The position numbers were made by a program, and so were the translations under genes. The notes under the pieces were generated by a model that was not told the DNA's origin, searched no databases, and was given only the letters and a program-made list of their open reading frames with translations. This document shows, in pieces, positions 34,949 through 43,687 of a stretch of DNA of 64,000 nucleotides. The first letter of the stretch is position 1; each line of letters starts with the position of its first letter. The stretch is from Methanobrevibacter sp. (GTDB taxonomy: Archaea; Methanobacteriota; Methanobacteria; Methanobacteriales; Methanobacteriaceae), in assembly GCF_017427765.1 (NCBI RefSeq), contig NZ_JAFRSC010000032.1:62001-126000 (forward strand), in the 5' to 3' direction.

Positions 34949-35677
34949 ATGAAATATGTTATAATAAATGGTTCACCCAGAAAAAAGAACACATGGATGA
35001 TGGTAAAACAGGCTCAAAAAAATATTGATGGGGAATTTGAAGAGATACATTTGTTTGAAGAGGATATACCTTTTTGTAAAGGATGTTATAACTGTATTAT
35101 GCATGGTGAACAATATTGTCCTCACAAAAATCAGATCCAACCTATTGTGGATAAGTTGAAAGACTGTGACGGAATAATAATAGCATGCCCTGTTTATGCC
35201 CTAAACGTTACAGCACTGCTGAAAAATTTTTTAGACCATACTGCATATATTTATCACAGACCTGAATTTTTCACCAAAAAAGCTTTAATCATGGTTTCAA
35301 CTGCAGGGGCAGGCGATAAAAAGGTTGCAAAATATCTGGATGAAACATTAAGACACTGGGGAGTAAATAAAGTATATAAAGTGAATATGGCCTGCGGCGG
35401 AAAGGACGAACTTGAAACCGAAGATATAGACAAAACATCCAGAAAGTTCAATGATGATGTAAAATCCAAAAAATTACATTCTCCAAAATTCAATGATGTG
35501 ATATTCTATAACGTATGGAGGGCAATGGCAAAAAGGGAAGATGGCATTCCTGCTGATATTGAATTTTGGCATGAAACTGGTTTGGTTGAGTATGATTTTT
35601 CACCGGATATCAAACTGGGAATTATAAAAAAGATATTTGCAAAAATAATGTTTAAATTTTTTAAGAAAGTGATTTAA
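34949..35677 (+). CDS. flavodoxin-fold iron-sulfur flavoprotein
   Basis: 242 residues. FMN loop NGSPRKKNTWMM (8-19), then cysteines C43-x2-C46-x2-C49-x7-C57 (FCKGCYNCIMHGEQYC), like an Isf-type cluster motif, then CPVYALNVTALLKNFLDH. The C-terminal part has a basic hydrophobic tail (IKKIFAKIMFKFFKK) that may touch the membrane. Probably reduces a quinone, nitro-compound or oxidant. Last gene of the TetR operon; GGTG ribosome site. Confidence 0.8.
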   Translation: MKYVIINGSPRKKNTWMMVKQAQKNIDGEFEEIHLFEEDIPFCKGCYNCIMHGEQYCPHKNQIQPIVDKLKDCDGIIIACPVYALNVTALLKNFLDHTAYIYHRPEFFTKKALIMVSTAGAGDKKVAKYLDETLRHWGVNKVYKVNMACGGKDELETEDIDKTSRKFNDDVKSKKLHSPKFNDVIFYNVWRAMAKREDGIPADIEFWHETGLVEYDFSPDIKLGIIKKIFAKIMFKFFKKVI

Positions 35678-35701
35678 TAAGAGATTATTTTCTCTTATTA
35701 A
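35674..35701. terminator. bidirectional hairpin terminator
   Basis: Perfect 11-base arms TTAATAAGAGA (35674-35684) and TCTCTTATTAA (35691-35701), 6-base loop, spanning both stop codons of the converging flavoprotein and GNAT genes. Confidence 0.7.
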
Positions 35702-36174
35702 TTTTCAGCCAATTTTATTAGTTCTTCACCAGTTAAGTGAAATACGTTCCAGTCCTTTTGTTTTGCGCCCAGTGATAAATAAAAGTCAATACTTGGCTTG
35801 TTCCAGGAAAGACATGTCCATTCAAATCTTCCATAACCTCTATCAACAACAATTTTGGCCAGTTTTTTAAGAAGTGCCTTGCCGTAGCCTTTTCCTCTAT
35901 ATTCAGGGTCTATGAAAAGATCTTCAAGGTGCAGATTAACATTACTTATATAAGTTGAAAAGCTTAGGAAAAATAGTGCAAATCCTATTTCCTTACCGTC
36001 TTCCAGGGCAAAAATAACTTCAGCCTGTTTTTTGTCAAAAATCCATTTTTTCAACGCTTCTTCAGTAGCTATAACTTCATCCAATCTTTTTTCATAATCT
36101 GCCAGTTTACGGATAAATTCCAAGACTAAACCAACATCTTCTTCTGTTGCATTTCTAAAAGTTAATTCGGACAT
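35698..36174 (-). CDS. GNAT N-acetyltransferase, diamine acetyltransferase-like
   Basis: 158 residues. LHLEDLFIDPEYRGKGYGKALLKKLAKI is the acetyl-CoA site with R-G-K-G-Y-G; RFEWTCLSWNKPSIDFYLSLGAK is the conserved W-x-x-L-x-W-N-x-x-x-x-x-F-Y block of the spermidine/spermine (SSAT-like) subgroup. Likely acetylates polyamines or related small amines. Divergent from the gene at 36211 with only 36 bases between. Confidence 0.85.
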   Translation of the reverse strand: MSELTFRNATEEDVGLVLEFIRKLADYEKRLDEVIATEEALKKWIFDKKQAEVIFALEDGKEIGFALFFLSFSTYISNVNLHLEDLFIDPEYRGKGYGKALLKKLAKIVVDRGYGRFEWTCLSWNKPSIDFYLSLGAKQKDWNVFHLTGEELIKLAEN

Positions 36175-36186
36175 AAGTTTATTTTT

Positions 36187-36210
36187 AGTAGTTTTAATAA
36201 ATATACTACT
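36187..36210. promoter_or_regulatory. short divergent promoter with inverted repeat
   Basis: Arms AGTAGT (36187-36192) and ACTACT (36205-36210) surround a TATA-like 12-base spacer between two divergent start codons. So little space means short or absent 5' leaders on both sides. Confidence 0.35.
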
Positions 36211-36681
36211 ATGTTTAGAAAAATGAGACGGCGCAAACAGGAGCTTTCAAAAGAGGAATGTATTGACATATTAACTGATGAACCCCGTGGAGTTCTGGCA
36301 CTTCTCGGAGACAATGATTATCCGTATGCCCTACCGATGAGTCATGTTTATGTGGATGGAAAAATCTATTTCCATGGAGCTAAAAAGGGACATAAGGTTG
36401 ATGCTGTTAAAAACCACTCCAAGGTATCCTACTGTGTTATGGATAAAGGAGTTAAAAAAGATGATGAATGGTGGTATACATTCAAAAGCGTCATCGTATT
36501 TGGAACAATCAAAACATTAACAGATAGAAATGAAAAAATTGATAAATTAACCCATTTGGGAGATAAGTTCTTTCCGAGCCATCAGGATACAATTGATGAG
36601 ATTGACCGTCTTTTGGATAAAACTGAAGTCTTTGAGATTACTGTCGAACACATGAGCGGAAAGATTGTCACTGAAAAATAA
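36211..36681 (+). CDS. pyridoxamine 5'-phosphate oxidase family flavoprotein (NimA-like)
   Basis: 156 residues. CIDILTDEPRGVLALLGDNDYPYALPMSHVY and KIYFHGAKKGHKVDAV are the FMN-binding blocks of the split-barrel family that includes 5-nitroimidazole reductases (Nim). The start is basic (MFRKMRRRKQ). Uses FMN or F420; probably reduces nitro- or quinone-type compounds. The gene starts right after the inverted repeat and lacks a ribosome site, so it is likely leaderless. Confidence 0.83.
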   Translation: MFRKMRRRKQELSKEECIDILTDEPRGVLALLGDNDYPYALPMSHVYVDGKIYFHGAKKGHKVDAVKNHSKVSYCVMDKGVKKDDEWWYTFKSVIVFGTIKTLTDRNEKIDKLTHLGDKFFPSHQDTIDEIDRLLDKTEVFEITVEHMSGKIVTEK

Positions 36682-36789
36682 CCTTATCAATTCTTATTTT
36701 TTTAAAATGTCTACATTGATTAAAACTAAAAAATAAGTATTTGGTATCAAACAGATTTTTATTAAACTAATTTTCAAAAAATAGATTAA

Positions 36790-36823
36790 AAGACTAACTT
36801 TTGAATTTTAGAAAGTTAGTCTT
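36790..36823 (-). terminator. hairpin terminator of the MFS gene
   Basis: Perfect 12-base arms AAGACTAACTTT (36790-36801) and AAAGTTAGTCTT (36812-36823), 10-base loop, just after the MFS stop on the minus strand and followed there by a T-rich tract. Confidence 0.75.
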
Positions 36824-36831
36824 ATTTAAAA

Positions 36832-38223
36832 TTATTCAGGCTTTTCTGTATTAAACTTATCACTTGATCTGATACCTACAAGTGATGCAAATACTGCCAG
36901 CATGCATGCTACAGTACATATTGCGCATATTATCTGTGATGCATTAACAATCATGGATGCATATTGGGGTGCTAATTTTAAATTGCCCATTACCCAAGCA
37001 AATATCAATGTCAAAAGTCCTAAACTCATGGTTTGACCTATTGTTCTCATTGTTGCTTGTGATGCAGATGCTGTCGGCGCATCTTTTGGAGGTACAGAAC
37101 TCATGATTGCATTCATGTTCGGACTTGAGAAAAGACCCATACCGAAACCCTGCAAAATCATGGCAGCTACAACAAGATACAATGGTGTATCTTTTGTTAG
37201 AAATGTCAATATTAAAAGTGCAACTGTAGCTATTGCCATTCCTGTTGCCGCCAGCTTTTGAGGATGTATCTTATCTGAAAGTTTACCGGCATTAGGAGCC
37301 ATTATTGCCATAATTATTGGTGTAATAATTAATATTAAACCGGACATCTGGGCATCCCATCCCCTAACATACTGGAAATGATAATTTAGGATTGTTGTAA
37401 CAACCATTACCGCAATATAGCTGCATAATGCCGCAATATTTGATGATGTGAACTTCCTGTTTTTAAAGAGATTCATATTGAAAACAGGAGATTTCTGTCT
37501 TAGCTCATATGCTCCAAATATCACAAGTATTATCAATCCCAAAACGGTTAAAATCAGTCCGTTTGAATTAGTCAATGTTGTAAATCCGTAGATAAATGCT
37601 AAAATTCCAATTCCATATAATATTGAACCTAATTTATCAATTTTATCTTTTTCATAGGTTTTCCATTCGCCAGGGATTTTGAATATCATCAATAGAATAC
37701 ACAATACAAGGAACGGAATTACAAAGTAGAACATGGATCTCCATCCTAGATTATGCACTAAAAATCCGCAAAGTACAGGTGATAGGGAAGTTGCAAGATA
37801 TACGCCTGTCACTGTAAAGCCCAATGCTTTTCCTCTGTTTTGCGGTTTTACTGCATGAACTACCATGGCCATGGCAGATACATTTAAAAATGCTACACCT
37901 GCACCCTGAAGAATTCTAAAGATTAAAAATGACTCTGTTGAAAATGAAAGGCAAGCACCGATTGATGCTATCAGATATACACATACTCCCATTAACAATG
38001 ATTTTTTAACACCGAATTTTCCTGAAATCTGTCCTGCCGGGACTGTAAAAACAGCCACTACTAAAAAGAATATTGTAGGAACCCAATTTTGAATAACGTT
38101 ATTCATTGCAAACTCCTGTGCAATAGCTGGAACCCCTATAATTATTCCATTTGATAAAAATACTGCAAAAAATGATGTAATAAATGATACAAATATTACA
38201 ACAGTTTCCAAATCGAATTTCAT
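36832..38223 (-). CDS. MFS drug-efflux transporter (DHA2-like)
   Basis: 463 residues with about 14 hydrophobic segments. VPAGQISGKFGVKKSLLMG is the loop 2-3 signature of the major facilitator superfamily; FRILQGAGVAFLNVSAMAMV and GVYLATSLSPVLCGFLVHN are motifs B and C of H+-driven multidrug exporters. Exports hydrophobic compounds. It lies 19 bases downstream of a marR gene, the usual layout of a drug-inducible efflux operon. Confidence 0.88.
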   Translation of the reverse strand: MKFDLETVVIFVSFITSFFAVFLSNGIIIGVPAIAQEFAMNNVIQNWVPTIFFLVVAVFTVPAGQISGKFGVKKSLLMGVCVYLIASIGACLSFSTESFLIFRILQGAGVAFLNVSAMAMVVHAVKPQNRGKALGFTVTGVYLATSLSPVLCGFLVHNLGWRSMFYFVIPFLVLCILLMIFKIPGEWKTYEKDKIDKLGSILYGIGILAFIYGFTTLTNSNGLILTVLGLIILVIFGAYELRQKSPVFNMNLFKNRKFTSSNIAALCSYIAVMVVTTILNYHFQYVRGWDAQMSGLILIITPIIMAIMAPNAGKLSDKIHPQKLAATGMAIATVALLILTFLTKDTPLYLVVAAMILQGFGMGLFSSPNMNAIMSSVPPKDAPTASASQATMRTIGQTMSLGLLTLIFAWVMGNLKLAPQYASMIVNASQIICAICTVACMLAVFASLVGIRSSDKFNTEKPE

Positions 38224-38242
38224 TGTTTCACTCTCTTTTAAA

Positions 38243-38686
38243 TTATTCTATAAGTTTCATTCCATTAATGGCAATTTCCATAATTCTTTTTTTAAGCTCA
38301 TAATCATCTTCGCTAAGGCCTACCTTTTCATCCCATTCTTTAGAGATTTGTCTTATTTTGGGAACTATTTCATTGCCCTTATCGGTTGTATTCAACATAT
38401 ATTTGCGTCTGTTTTGAGGATTGATTTTTCTTTGGATATATCCGTCATCCTCAAATTTTTTCAATATTTTAGCAATATTGCCTTTGCTTTGGCCGAACAT
38501 GTTTACCAGATCCTCCTGTGAACAGTTGGGATTATCATAGATAAACATGATATATCTGACGTTATGGTCAAAGTCAAGCTCTTCTATTCTGGATTTCATA
38601 TATTTTTGCTGATTTAGAGAAATATTGTGAATCCACGCTATAAATGGTGAGTTTTCCATCAAATGCTGAGAATTTTCTCCATCCAT
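38243..38686 (-). CDS. MarR family regulator
   Basis: 147 residues. A winged helix spans about 45-105: NCSQEDLVNMFGQSKGNIAKILKKFEDDGYIQRKINPQNRRKYMLNTT in outline (recognition helix plus the D-x-R wing, here NPQNRR). MarR dimers usually repress and release on binding drugs. A TGTTTC/GAAACA palindrome upstream is a likely self-operator. GGTGAT ribosome site. First gene of the marR-MFS operon. Confidence 0.88.
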   Translation of the reverse strand: MDGENSQHLMENSPFIAWIHNISLNQQKYMKSRIEELDFDHNVRYIMFIYDNPNCSQEDLVNMFGQSKGNIAKILKKFEDDGYIQRKINPQNRRKYMLNTTDKGNEIVPKIRQISKEWDEKVGLSEDDYELKKRIMEIAINGMKLIE

Positions 38687-38727
38687 TAAATCACCTAATC
38701 TATTATATATAAAAATAAGAATATAAA

Positions 38728-38743
38728 TGTTTCTAATGAAACA
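38728..38743. promoter_or_regulatory. MarR operator candidate
   Basis: TGTTTCTAATGAAACA, arms TGTTTC/GAAACA, next to a minus-strand TATA element (TTTATATTC, 38719-38727). A half site TGAAACAA is at 38752-38759 and TTGTTTCA recurs at the MFS start (38223-38230). Confidence 0.6.
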
Positions 38744-38789
38744 GTTGTAAATGAAACAATGAAAAATCTAAAAAAATAAAAGAAAGATA

Positions 38790-38972
38790 TTATTTATCTG
38801 CAAGAGTCCAATAACATCTTTTTGGAGAAACGATAGTTTCATCTTTTTTAAGTTCTTTCATGATTTTATCCACTTCTTTTTTCTCGATACCTGAAATTTC
38901 GCTGACTTTAGTAGCGTTCAGAGGGTCTTCGGAGTTTTTAAATGCTTCAATAACTTTTTCTTTGTTATCCAT
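38790..38972 (-). CDS. small winged-helix protein
   Basis: 60 residues. A single helix-turn-helix: LNATKVSEISGIEKKEVDKIMKELKKDETIVSPKRCYWTL (about 18-57), with a beta wing at the end. This size and pattern recur in methanogens as a stand-alone DNA-binding module. Targets unknown. GGTG ribosome site. Independent transcript. Confidence 0.7.
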   Translation of the reverse strand: MDNKEKVIEAFKNSEDPLNATKVSEISGIEKKEVDKIMKELKKDETIVSPKRCYWTLADK

Positions 38973-39048
38973 AATTTCACCTTGTTCAAATATATTTATG
39001 ATTTAATTAATATTTTTAGTGTTTTAGAAAATTATAGATACTTCACAA

Positions 39049-39069
39049 ACCAATATCAATAATATTGGT
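39049..39069 (+). promoter_or_regulatory. hairpin that covers the ribosome site of the 39076 gene
   Basis: ACCAATAT (39049-39056) pairs perfectly with ATATTGGT (39062-39069), 5-base loop. The ribosome site GGTGG (39067-39071) lies mostly in the 3' arm, so folding would hide it. May be a translational switch or, as DNA, an operator. Confidence 0.45.
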
Positions 39070-39075
39070 GGTTTT

Positions 39076-39345
39076 ATGGGTGAAAATTTAGAAAAGTTGG
39101 CTAACCTGGAACATGAACAGTGGTGTGACTGGTCCAAATCCGTTTCACAGGATATGGAAAAACTGATAAACTTAATAGATTTAGAAAAATTAAATAATGA
39201 AGATAAGGAATTTGTTGAAAGCCAGATTAAACGCCTTGCTAGATGGCGCAGCTACTGGATAGCTTATGATGATTTGGACGATAATGTAAAAGAACAGGAC
39301 AGAATCTATGCAAGAAAGGTAATTGAAGAAATCAATTCCAGATAA
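39076..39345 (+). CDS. small RyR-like domain protein
   Basis: 89 residues. LANLEHEQWCDWSKSV at the start and ARWRSYWIAYDDLDDNVKEQDRIYARKV at the end resemble the short RyR-domain (ryanodine-receptor repeat) proteins of phages and bacteria, which share EH-x-x-W ... Y-x-x-L-x-x-x-x-K-E-x-D-R. The family tends to travel with mobile elements and is of unknown function. Its stop abuts the stop of the convergent acyltransferase gene. Confidence 0.6.
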   Translation: MGENLEKLANLEHEQWCDWSKSVSQDMEKLINLIDLEKLNNEDKEFVESQIKRLARWRSYWIAYDDLDDNVKEQDRIYARKVIEEINSR

Positions 39346-40335
39346 TTATACTGTTCGTGTTTTTTTAACTTCAACGCCAACCCAGTAAATCACAAAGCAA
39401 ACCAATGCTGTTAAAACAAATACAATAATCGGTGTAAAATATCCAACTTTCATGTATTCTTTGATTATCCTGAATATCAAATAGTGCAGAATATACATGG
39501 AAGTATATAGATGCCAACCGATAAAACCTATTAACTTAAAATTCAATTTTTCAGGATTTTTGATGCAAAATGCAAACATACTTACTGATAAAATTATTGT
39601 ACCGGCATACAGATCTATTCTTCCAATTGCAAACATTTCGACAACAGTTAGAAAAGCGCCAAAAATCATTGCCAGTACTAATATTCTATTTGAAATATCA
39701 GTCAAAATAAATTCTTTTTCATGGAAATAATAGCCTAAAATGAAAAAAGGCAAGCCGGTGAATAAAAAGTTTCTGTAATAACATATGGCCAGATTAATGT
39801 TGTAAAAATGACTGAATTCAGCAATTATCAAAGAAAAAATGAATAATATTGGGACAAACTTATACAATTTTCTATAATCAAAATTAAGTTTTCCCATAAC
39901 GTAAAAAATGATGTAGCAATATATTAAAGCTGAAATAAACCATAAATGTATTTCGGTAAATGATACATTGAAAACAATGCATTCAAACAGTTTTTTTAAA
40001 GTCATTGTATGAATATAATGTTTGCCTCCTGCAGCTAAAATATCATAAATCAGGTAAATTATATTTGATATTATAAATAGCTTAATCAGTTTGATGATTC
40101 TTGTTTTGTATTTGAAAACTGCTTTGTCATTGTCTGAAAAAAAGCTGAAATATCCTGATATCATGAAAAATACAGGTACAGCAAATCTTGAAAGGCAAGT
40201 GATAATCTCTCCTTTAGTGCCGAGATTGAAAAGTCTGCAGTGAATACAGATTACAGCAAATATACCTAAACACTTCAATACATTTAAGGAATAATTTATT
40301 TCCTTTTTAAGTTTATTTTCTGTAACTGATTGCAT
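39346..40335 (-). CDS. acyltransferase family 3 membrane protein
   Basis: 329 residues, about ten membrane helices. NYSLNVLKCLGIFAVICIHCRLF carries the His near the start expected in PF01757; FAVPVFFMISGYFSFF is the second conserved block. Probably decorates a surface glycan with an acyl group. It differs clearly from the copies at 30414 and 55005, so they are not recent duplicates. Confidence 0.82.
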   Translation of the reverse strand: MQSVTENKLKKEINYSLNVLKCLGIFAVICIHCRLFNLGTKGEIITCLSRFAVPVFFMISGYFSFFSDNDKAVFKYKTRIIKLIKLFIISNIIYLIYDILAAGGKHYIHTMTLKKLFECIVFNVSFTEIHLWFISALIYCYIIFYVMGKLNFDYRKLYKFVPILFIFSLIIAEFSHFYNINLAICYYRNFLFTGLPFFILGYYFHEKEFILTDISNRILVLAMIFGAFLTVVEMFAIGRIDLYAGTIILSVSMFAFCIKNPEKLNFKLIGFIGWHLYTSMYILHYLIFRIIKEYMKVGYFTPIIVFVLTALVCFVIYWVGVEVKKTRTV

Positions 40336-40457
40336 TAATTAACACCAATTTAAGTTATACTATGCAATATTTTATATACATTTCTAAATTATGATGTTTT
40401 TTTTTAAATACAAAACTATATTTTTAATATTATCAATAGTATATTTTAGGTGATAAA

Positions 40458-41012
40458 ATGAATCTATTGATTATCGTATTAATAATAGTCGTTATAATCA
40501 TTATAATAGCACTAATTCATATGTATAATAATCTTGTTGGACTTAGAAACCGTGTTAAAAACAGTTTAGCACAAATTGATGTCCAGCTTAAAAGAAGAAA
40601 CGATTTAATTCCTAATTTAGTTGAGACAGTTAAAGGATATGCATCACATGAAAAAGAGGTTCTTGAGGAAGTTACAAAAGCAAGATCCAATGTGATGAAT
40701 GCAAGTTCAATTGAAGAAACGAGTGCTGCCGATAATCAGTTGACCGGTGCTTTAAAATCTTTATTTGCTGTTGCTGAAAACTATCCTGATTTAAAGGCAA
40801 ACAGTAATTTTCAACAGCTGCAATCCGAATTAAGTGAAACAGAAGATAAGATTGCCTATTCAAGACAGTTCTATAATGATGTTGTTTTAAAATATAATAA
40901 TGCCTGTCAGCAATTTCCAAGCAACATTATTGCAAACATTTTCGGATTCAGTGAAGAAACATTCTTTGAAGCTCCAGAAGCTGAAAGGTCAGTTCCTAAA
41001 GTTGAATTTTAA
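40458..41012 (+). CDS. LemA family protein
   Basis: 184 residues. One N-terminal membrane helix (about 3-23), then the diagnostic [34 protein letters not shown] block and a long helical domain, ending in the conserved ...F-x-A-P-E-A-E-R-x-x-P-K-V-x-F. LemA proteins are membrane anchored with unknown role, often next to DUF2207 or TPM proteins, as here. 12-base gap to the next gene; GGTGAT ribosome site. Confidence 0.9.
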   Translation: MNLLIIVLIIVVIIIIIALIHMYNNLVGLRNRVKNSLAQIDVQLKRRNDLIPNLVETVKGYASHEKEVLEEVTKARSNVMNASSIEETSAADNQLTGALKSLFAVAENYPDLKANSNFQQLQSELSETEDKIAYSRQFYNDVVLKYNNACQQFPSNIIANIFGFSEETFFEAPEAERSVPKVEF

Positions 41013-41024
41013 TGGTGATAACTT

Positions 41025-42797
41025 ATGAATATAAAAAGAGCATTATGTATTGTTTTACTCTTTTTATTGTTATTTTCAACAGTCTCAATGGCGTTTGCTG
41101 ATGATGACAGAAGCTACAGCATCACTCAGGCATTTATTGATTTGACTGTTGAAAGTAATGGCCTACTTCATGTAGAAGAGCAATATGATTATTCATTTGA
41201 CGGGAAATTCAATGGCGTGTATAGGGACATCCCTCTAAAATCAGGTGAAAGCATTGATAATATTCAGGTATCGGCTATAGGTGCTTATCCTGTACTTAAG
41301 CAAAGCGATGATGGCGGATATAAGCACCTTAAAATATATTTATACTCTGATGCTGCACATACAAAAGGCATCAGAGACTGTGACGTGTCAGTCTTTATTA
41401 GCTATGATATGAAAAATGTTGTAACCCTTTTCAATGACGTCGGCGCTCTTCAATATAAACTGTGGGGTGAAGAATGGGACGTTGGCGTTGGAAAAATTAC
41501 TGCAACAGTTAAACTGCCTGGAGAAGACGAAAATACATACTATTTAAACCCTGAAGATTATGACAAGTCAAGCAGCTTAAATGGAGATACAATAACTGCC
41601 GAGACCACTTCAATTCCAAAAGGGGAATTATATGAACTTTTAGTAATGATGCCTTTGGATGATTTCAGCGATGCAACCAATGCAAAACATGTCAATGAAA
41701 ACGGTAAGGACATGATAATTAAAAATCATGAAGACAGCATAAACGGAAGGAACTTCTGGAATGCAACTTATCTTATTTTAGGTTTATTATCTGTTTTAAG
41801 CCCTATTGGAGCAATATTTACATATTTCAAATGGGGAAGGGAACCTAAAGTTAGCTATGATGGCATATATGAAAGGGATCTTCCAACCGATGATCCGCCG
41901 GAAGTAATCAATGCGTTAGTTGAAAACAAATCCAATATAGGAACACCTAATATGGAAGGATTTGAAGCTTCAATCATGAATCTAATCAATAAAAAGGTCT
42001 TAAAATTATCCACTCGGGAAAATTCAGACACAATGACAAATGATTTGATTATTAAATTCAATGAAGATGAAAATATTAAAGTAAGCAGATCCGAAAAGAT
42101 TGTCTTAAAGACATTGTCCCGTTTTGCACAGGACAGCGTTTTGAATTTATCCGAACTTGAAAGCAAATTATCATCTGAAAGCGATGCAAAATGGTTTATG
42201 GAACAGTATGAAAAATGGGAAGAATCAGTTAAAAAGAAAATTGACCTTGCCTATTACTTTGATGATGCCGGTTCAACTGCCATTTCATTCATTGCAATTG
42301 GAGGAATTATTTTTGGAATAATTATTGCCGTTTTAGGTTTTTTAACAAACCTTTCAAATGGATTCTACTCATTGGTTGGCGGAATATTTCTAATAGTATT
42401 TTCAGTTGCTCTGTTGTTTTTAGATGAGGATATTTTTGGAAGATGGACTGAAAATGGAAGAGTCTTCTATCTCAAATGGAACAATTTGAGGAAATTTTTA
42501 GAAGACAACAGTTTAATTAACGAACACCCTCCAGAATCAATAGTTGTCTGGAACAAGTACTTGGTTTATGGAACCGCTCTTGGAGTAGCTGATAGCGTTT
42601 ATGAAGCCATGAAACTGCAGGTTCCAAATATTTCAGAATATGATGACAGCGTATTTATGTATCACCACTATGGAGGATACTACATGATGCATCATGCATT
42701 TTCAACAGGACAATCTGCAGCCAATCCTTCATCCGATTCAGGCAGTTTCGGAGGATTCGGAGGCGGATCCGGAGGAGGTGGAGGTGGAGCATTCTAA
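41025..42797 (+). CDS. DUF2207 membrane protein
   Basis: 590 residues. Signal peptide (about 5-25), an outer beta-rich DUF2207 domain (30-200) with EEQYDYSFDGKFNGVYRDIPL, a membrane helix about 246-266, a cytoplasmic part, two helices about 420-440 and 446-466, and a Gly-rich tail (GGFGGGSGGGGGGAF). Pairs with LemA in many bacteria and archaea. Role unknown; possible envelope stress or quality-control function (inference). Confidence 0.85.
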   Translation: MNIKRALCIVLLFLLLFSTVSMAFADDDRSYSITQAFIDLTVESNGLLHVEEQYDYSFDGKFNGVYRDIPLKSGESIDNIQVSAIGAYPVLKQSDDGGYKHLKIYLYSDAAHTKGIRDCDVSVFISYDMKNVVTLFNDVGALQYKLWGEEWDVGVGKITATVKLPGEDENTYYLNPEDYDKSSSLNGDTITAETTSIPKGELYELLVMMPLDDFSDATNAKHVNENGKDMIIKNHEDSINGRNFWNATYLILGLLSVLSPIGAIFTYFKWGREPKVSYDGIYERDLPTDDPPEVINALVENKSNIGTPNMEGFEASIMNLINKKVLKLSTRENSDTMTNDLIIKFNEDENIKVSRSEKIVLKTLSRFAQDSVLNLSELESKLSSESDAKWFMEQYEKWEESVKKKIDLAYYFDDAGSTAISFIAIGGIIFGIIIAVLGFLTNLSNGFYSLVGGIFLIVFSVALLFLDEDIFGRWTENGRVFYLKWNNLRKFLEDNSLINEHPPESIVVWNKYLVYGTALGVADSVYEAMKLQVPNISEYDDSVFMYHHYGGYYMMHHAFSTGQSAANPSSDSGSFGGFGGGSGGGGGGAF

Positions 42798-42820
42798 CTC
42801 CACTTTATTTTATTTTTAAC
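42784..42820 (+). terminator. hairpin terminator after DUF2207 gene
   Basis: GTGGAG (42784-42789) pairs with CTCCAC (42798-42803), 8-base loop, overlapping the stop codon and followed by a T-rich tract. Confidence 0.6.
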
Positions 42821-42924
42821 ACAACCAAATCACTCTAACTTTTGGGAATAAATCATTTTTAAATATGTTCACTGCAAGATATTAACGTGAAAGATTGAAG
42901 AACGCATTAAACGAGATTTAATTT

Positions 42925-43644
42925 ATGATAAAAAGAGAATATATTCTAATTTTAATATTAATAATCATCATACTGATTTTTGGTTTTCAGATTATTAATG
43001 AAACATCACCAAAAGACAATAATTTAACCAATAATACTATTGTTCGTCAAATCATTGCAAACAGCAGCGATGAACCTGGAACTGTCGAGGTGATTAAAAA
43101 TATAGGTAATCCCAACGGTAAAAAGATAGCTTATGTTGTAGGAGTTCACCCCCTTGAGCATCAGACTCATGAAACACTTGTTAAAATATTGCCTGGCATT
43201 ACAAATCTGAATAATTCATATGACATATACATCATTAATGTTACTCAGGATGTAGGCCATTACGGTGACGGCTCATCGGATAACAGTCAGGGCAGACAGA
43301 ACGGACAAAACCTTGCACTGAAATATGTATATCCTGCTATTTTAAATGGATCTTATGATCTTGCCATTGACGTCCACTCAAATGTGGGAGCCTATGAATA
43401 TCAGACATTCGTTTTTTCACCGGTTAAGGAAGGTTTGGCAGGTGAAATCGCAATGAAAGTTGCCGATGAATGTGAAAATATCTCATATTATGCGCCAAGC
43501 TCAACTACAAGCGGACCTTACCTGACTATACCTTTAAACGAAAAGGGAATTCCTGCATTTTACTTTGAGGAATACAGTTTTGCACCGCAGAACGTTAAAG
43601 ATTCACATATGATTGAACTGATTAATGCAGTTGATAATGTATAA
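42925..43644 (+). CDS. membrane-anchored M14-like zinc hydrolase
   Basis: 239 residues. N-terminal membrane anchor (8-24), then an outer domain. The set of zinc carboxypeptidase residues can be read: H75-x-x-E78 (GVHPLEHQ), an Arg in SQGRQNG (R124), H151 (AIDVHSNV) and a late Glu in YFEEY (E215/E216). This fits the M14/succinylglutamate desuccinylase fold. A paralogue lies at 56123. An action on pseudomurein peptides or other surface amide bonds is a reasonable guess only. Confidence 0.6.
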   Translation: MIKREYILILILIIIILIFGFQIINETSPKDNNLTNNTIVRQIIANSSDEPGTVEVIKNIGNPNGKKIAYVVGVHPLEHQTHETLVKILPGITNLNNSYDIYIINVTQDVGHYGDGSSDNSQGRQNGQNLALKYVYPAILNGSYDLAIDVHSNVGAYEYQTFVFSPVKEGLAGEIAMKVADECENISYYAPSSTTSGPYLTIPLNEKGIPAFYFEEYSFAPQNVKDSHMIELINAVDNV

Positions 43645-43687
43645 TAATTTATATGAAATCGAACAAATTACAATTAAGTGATTAACT

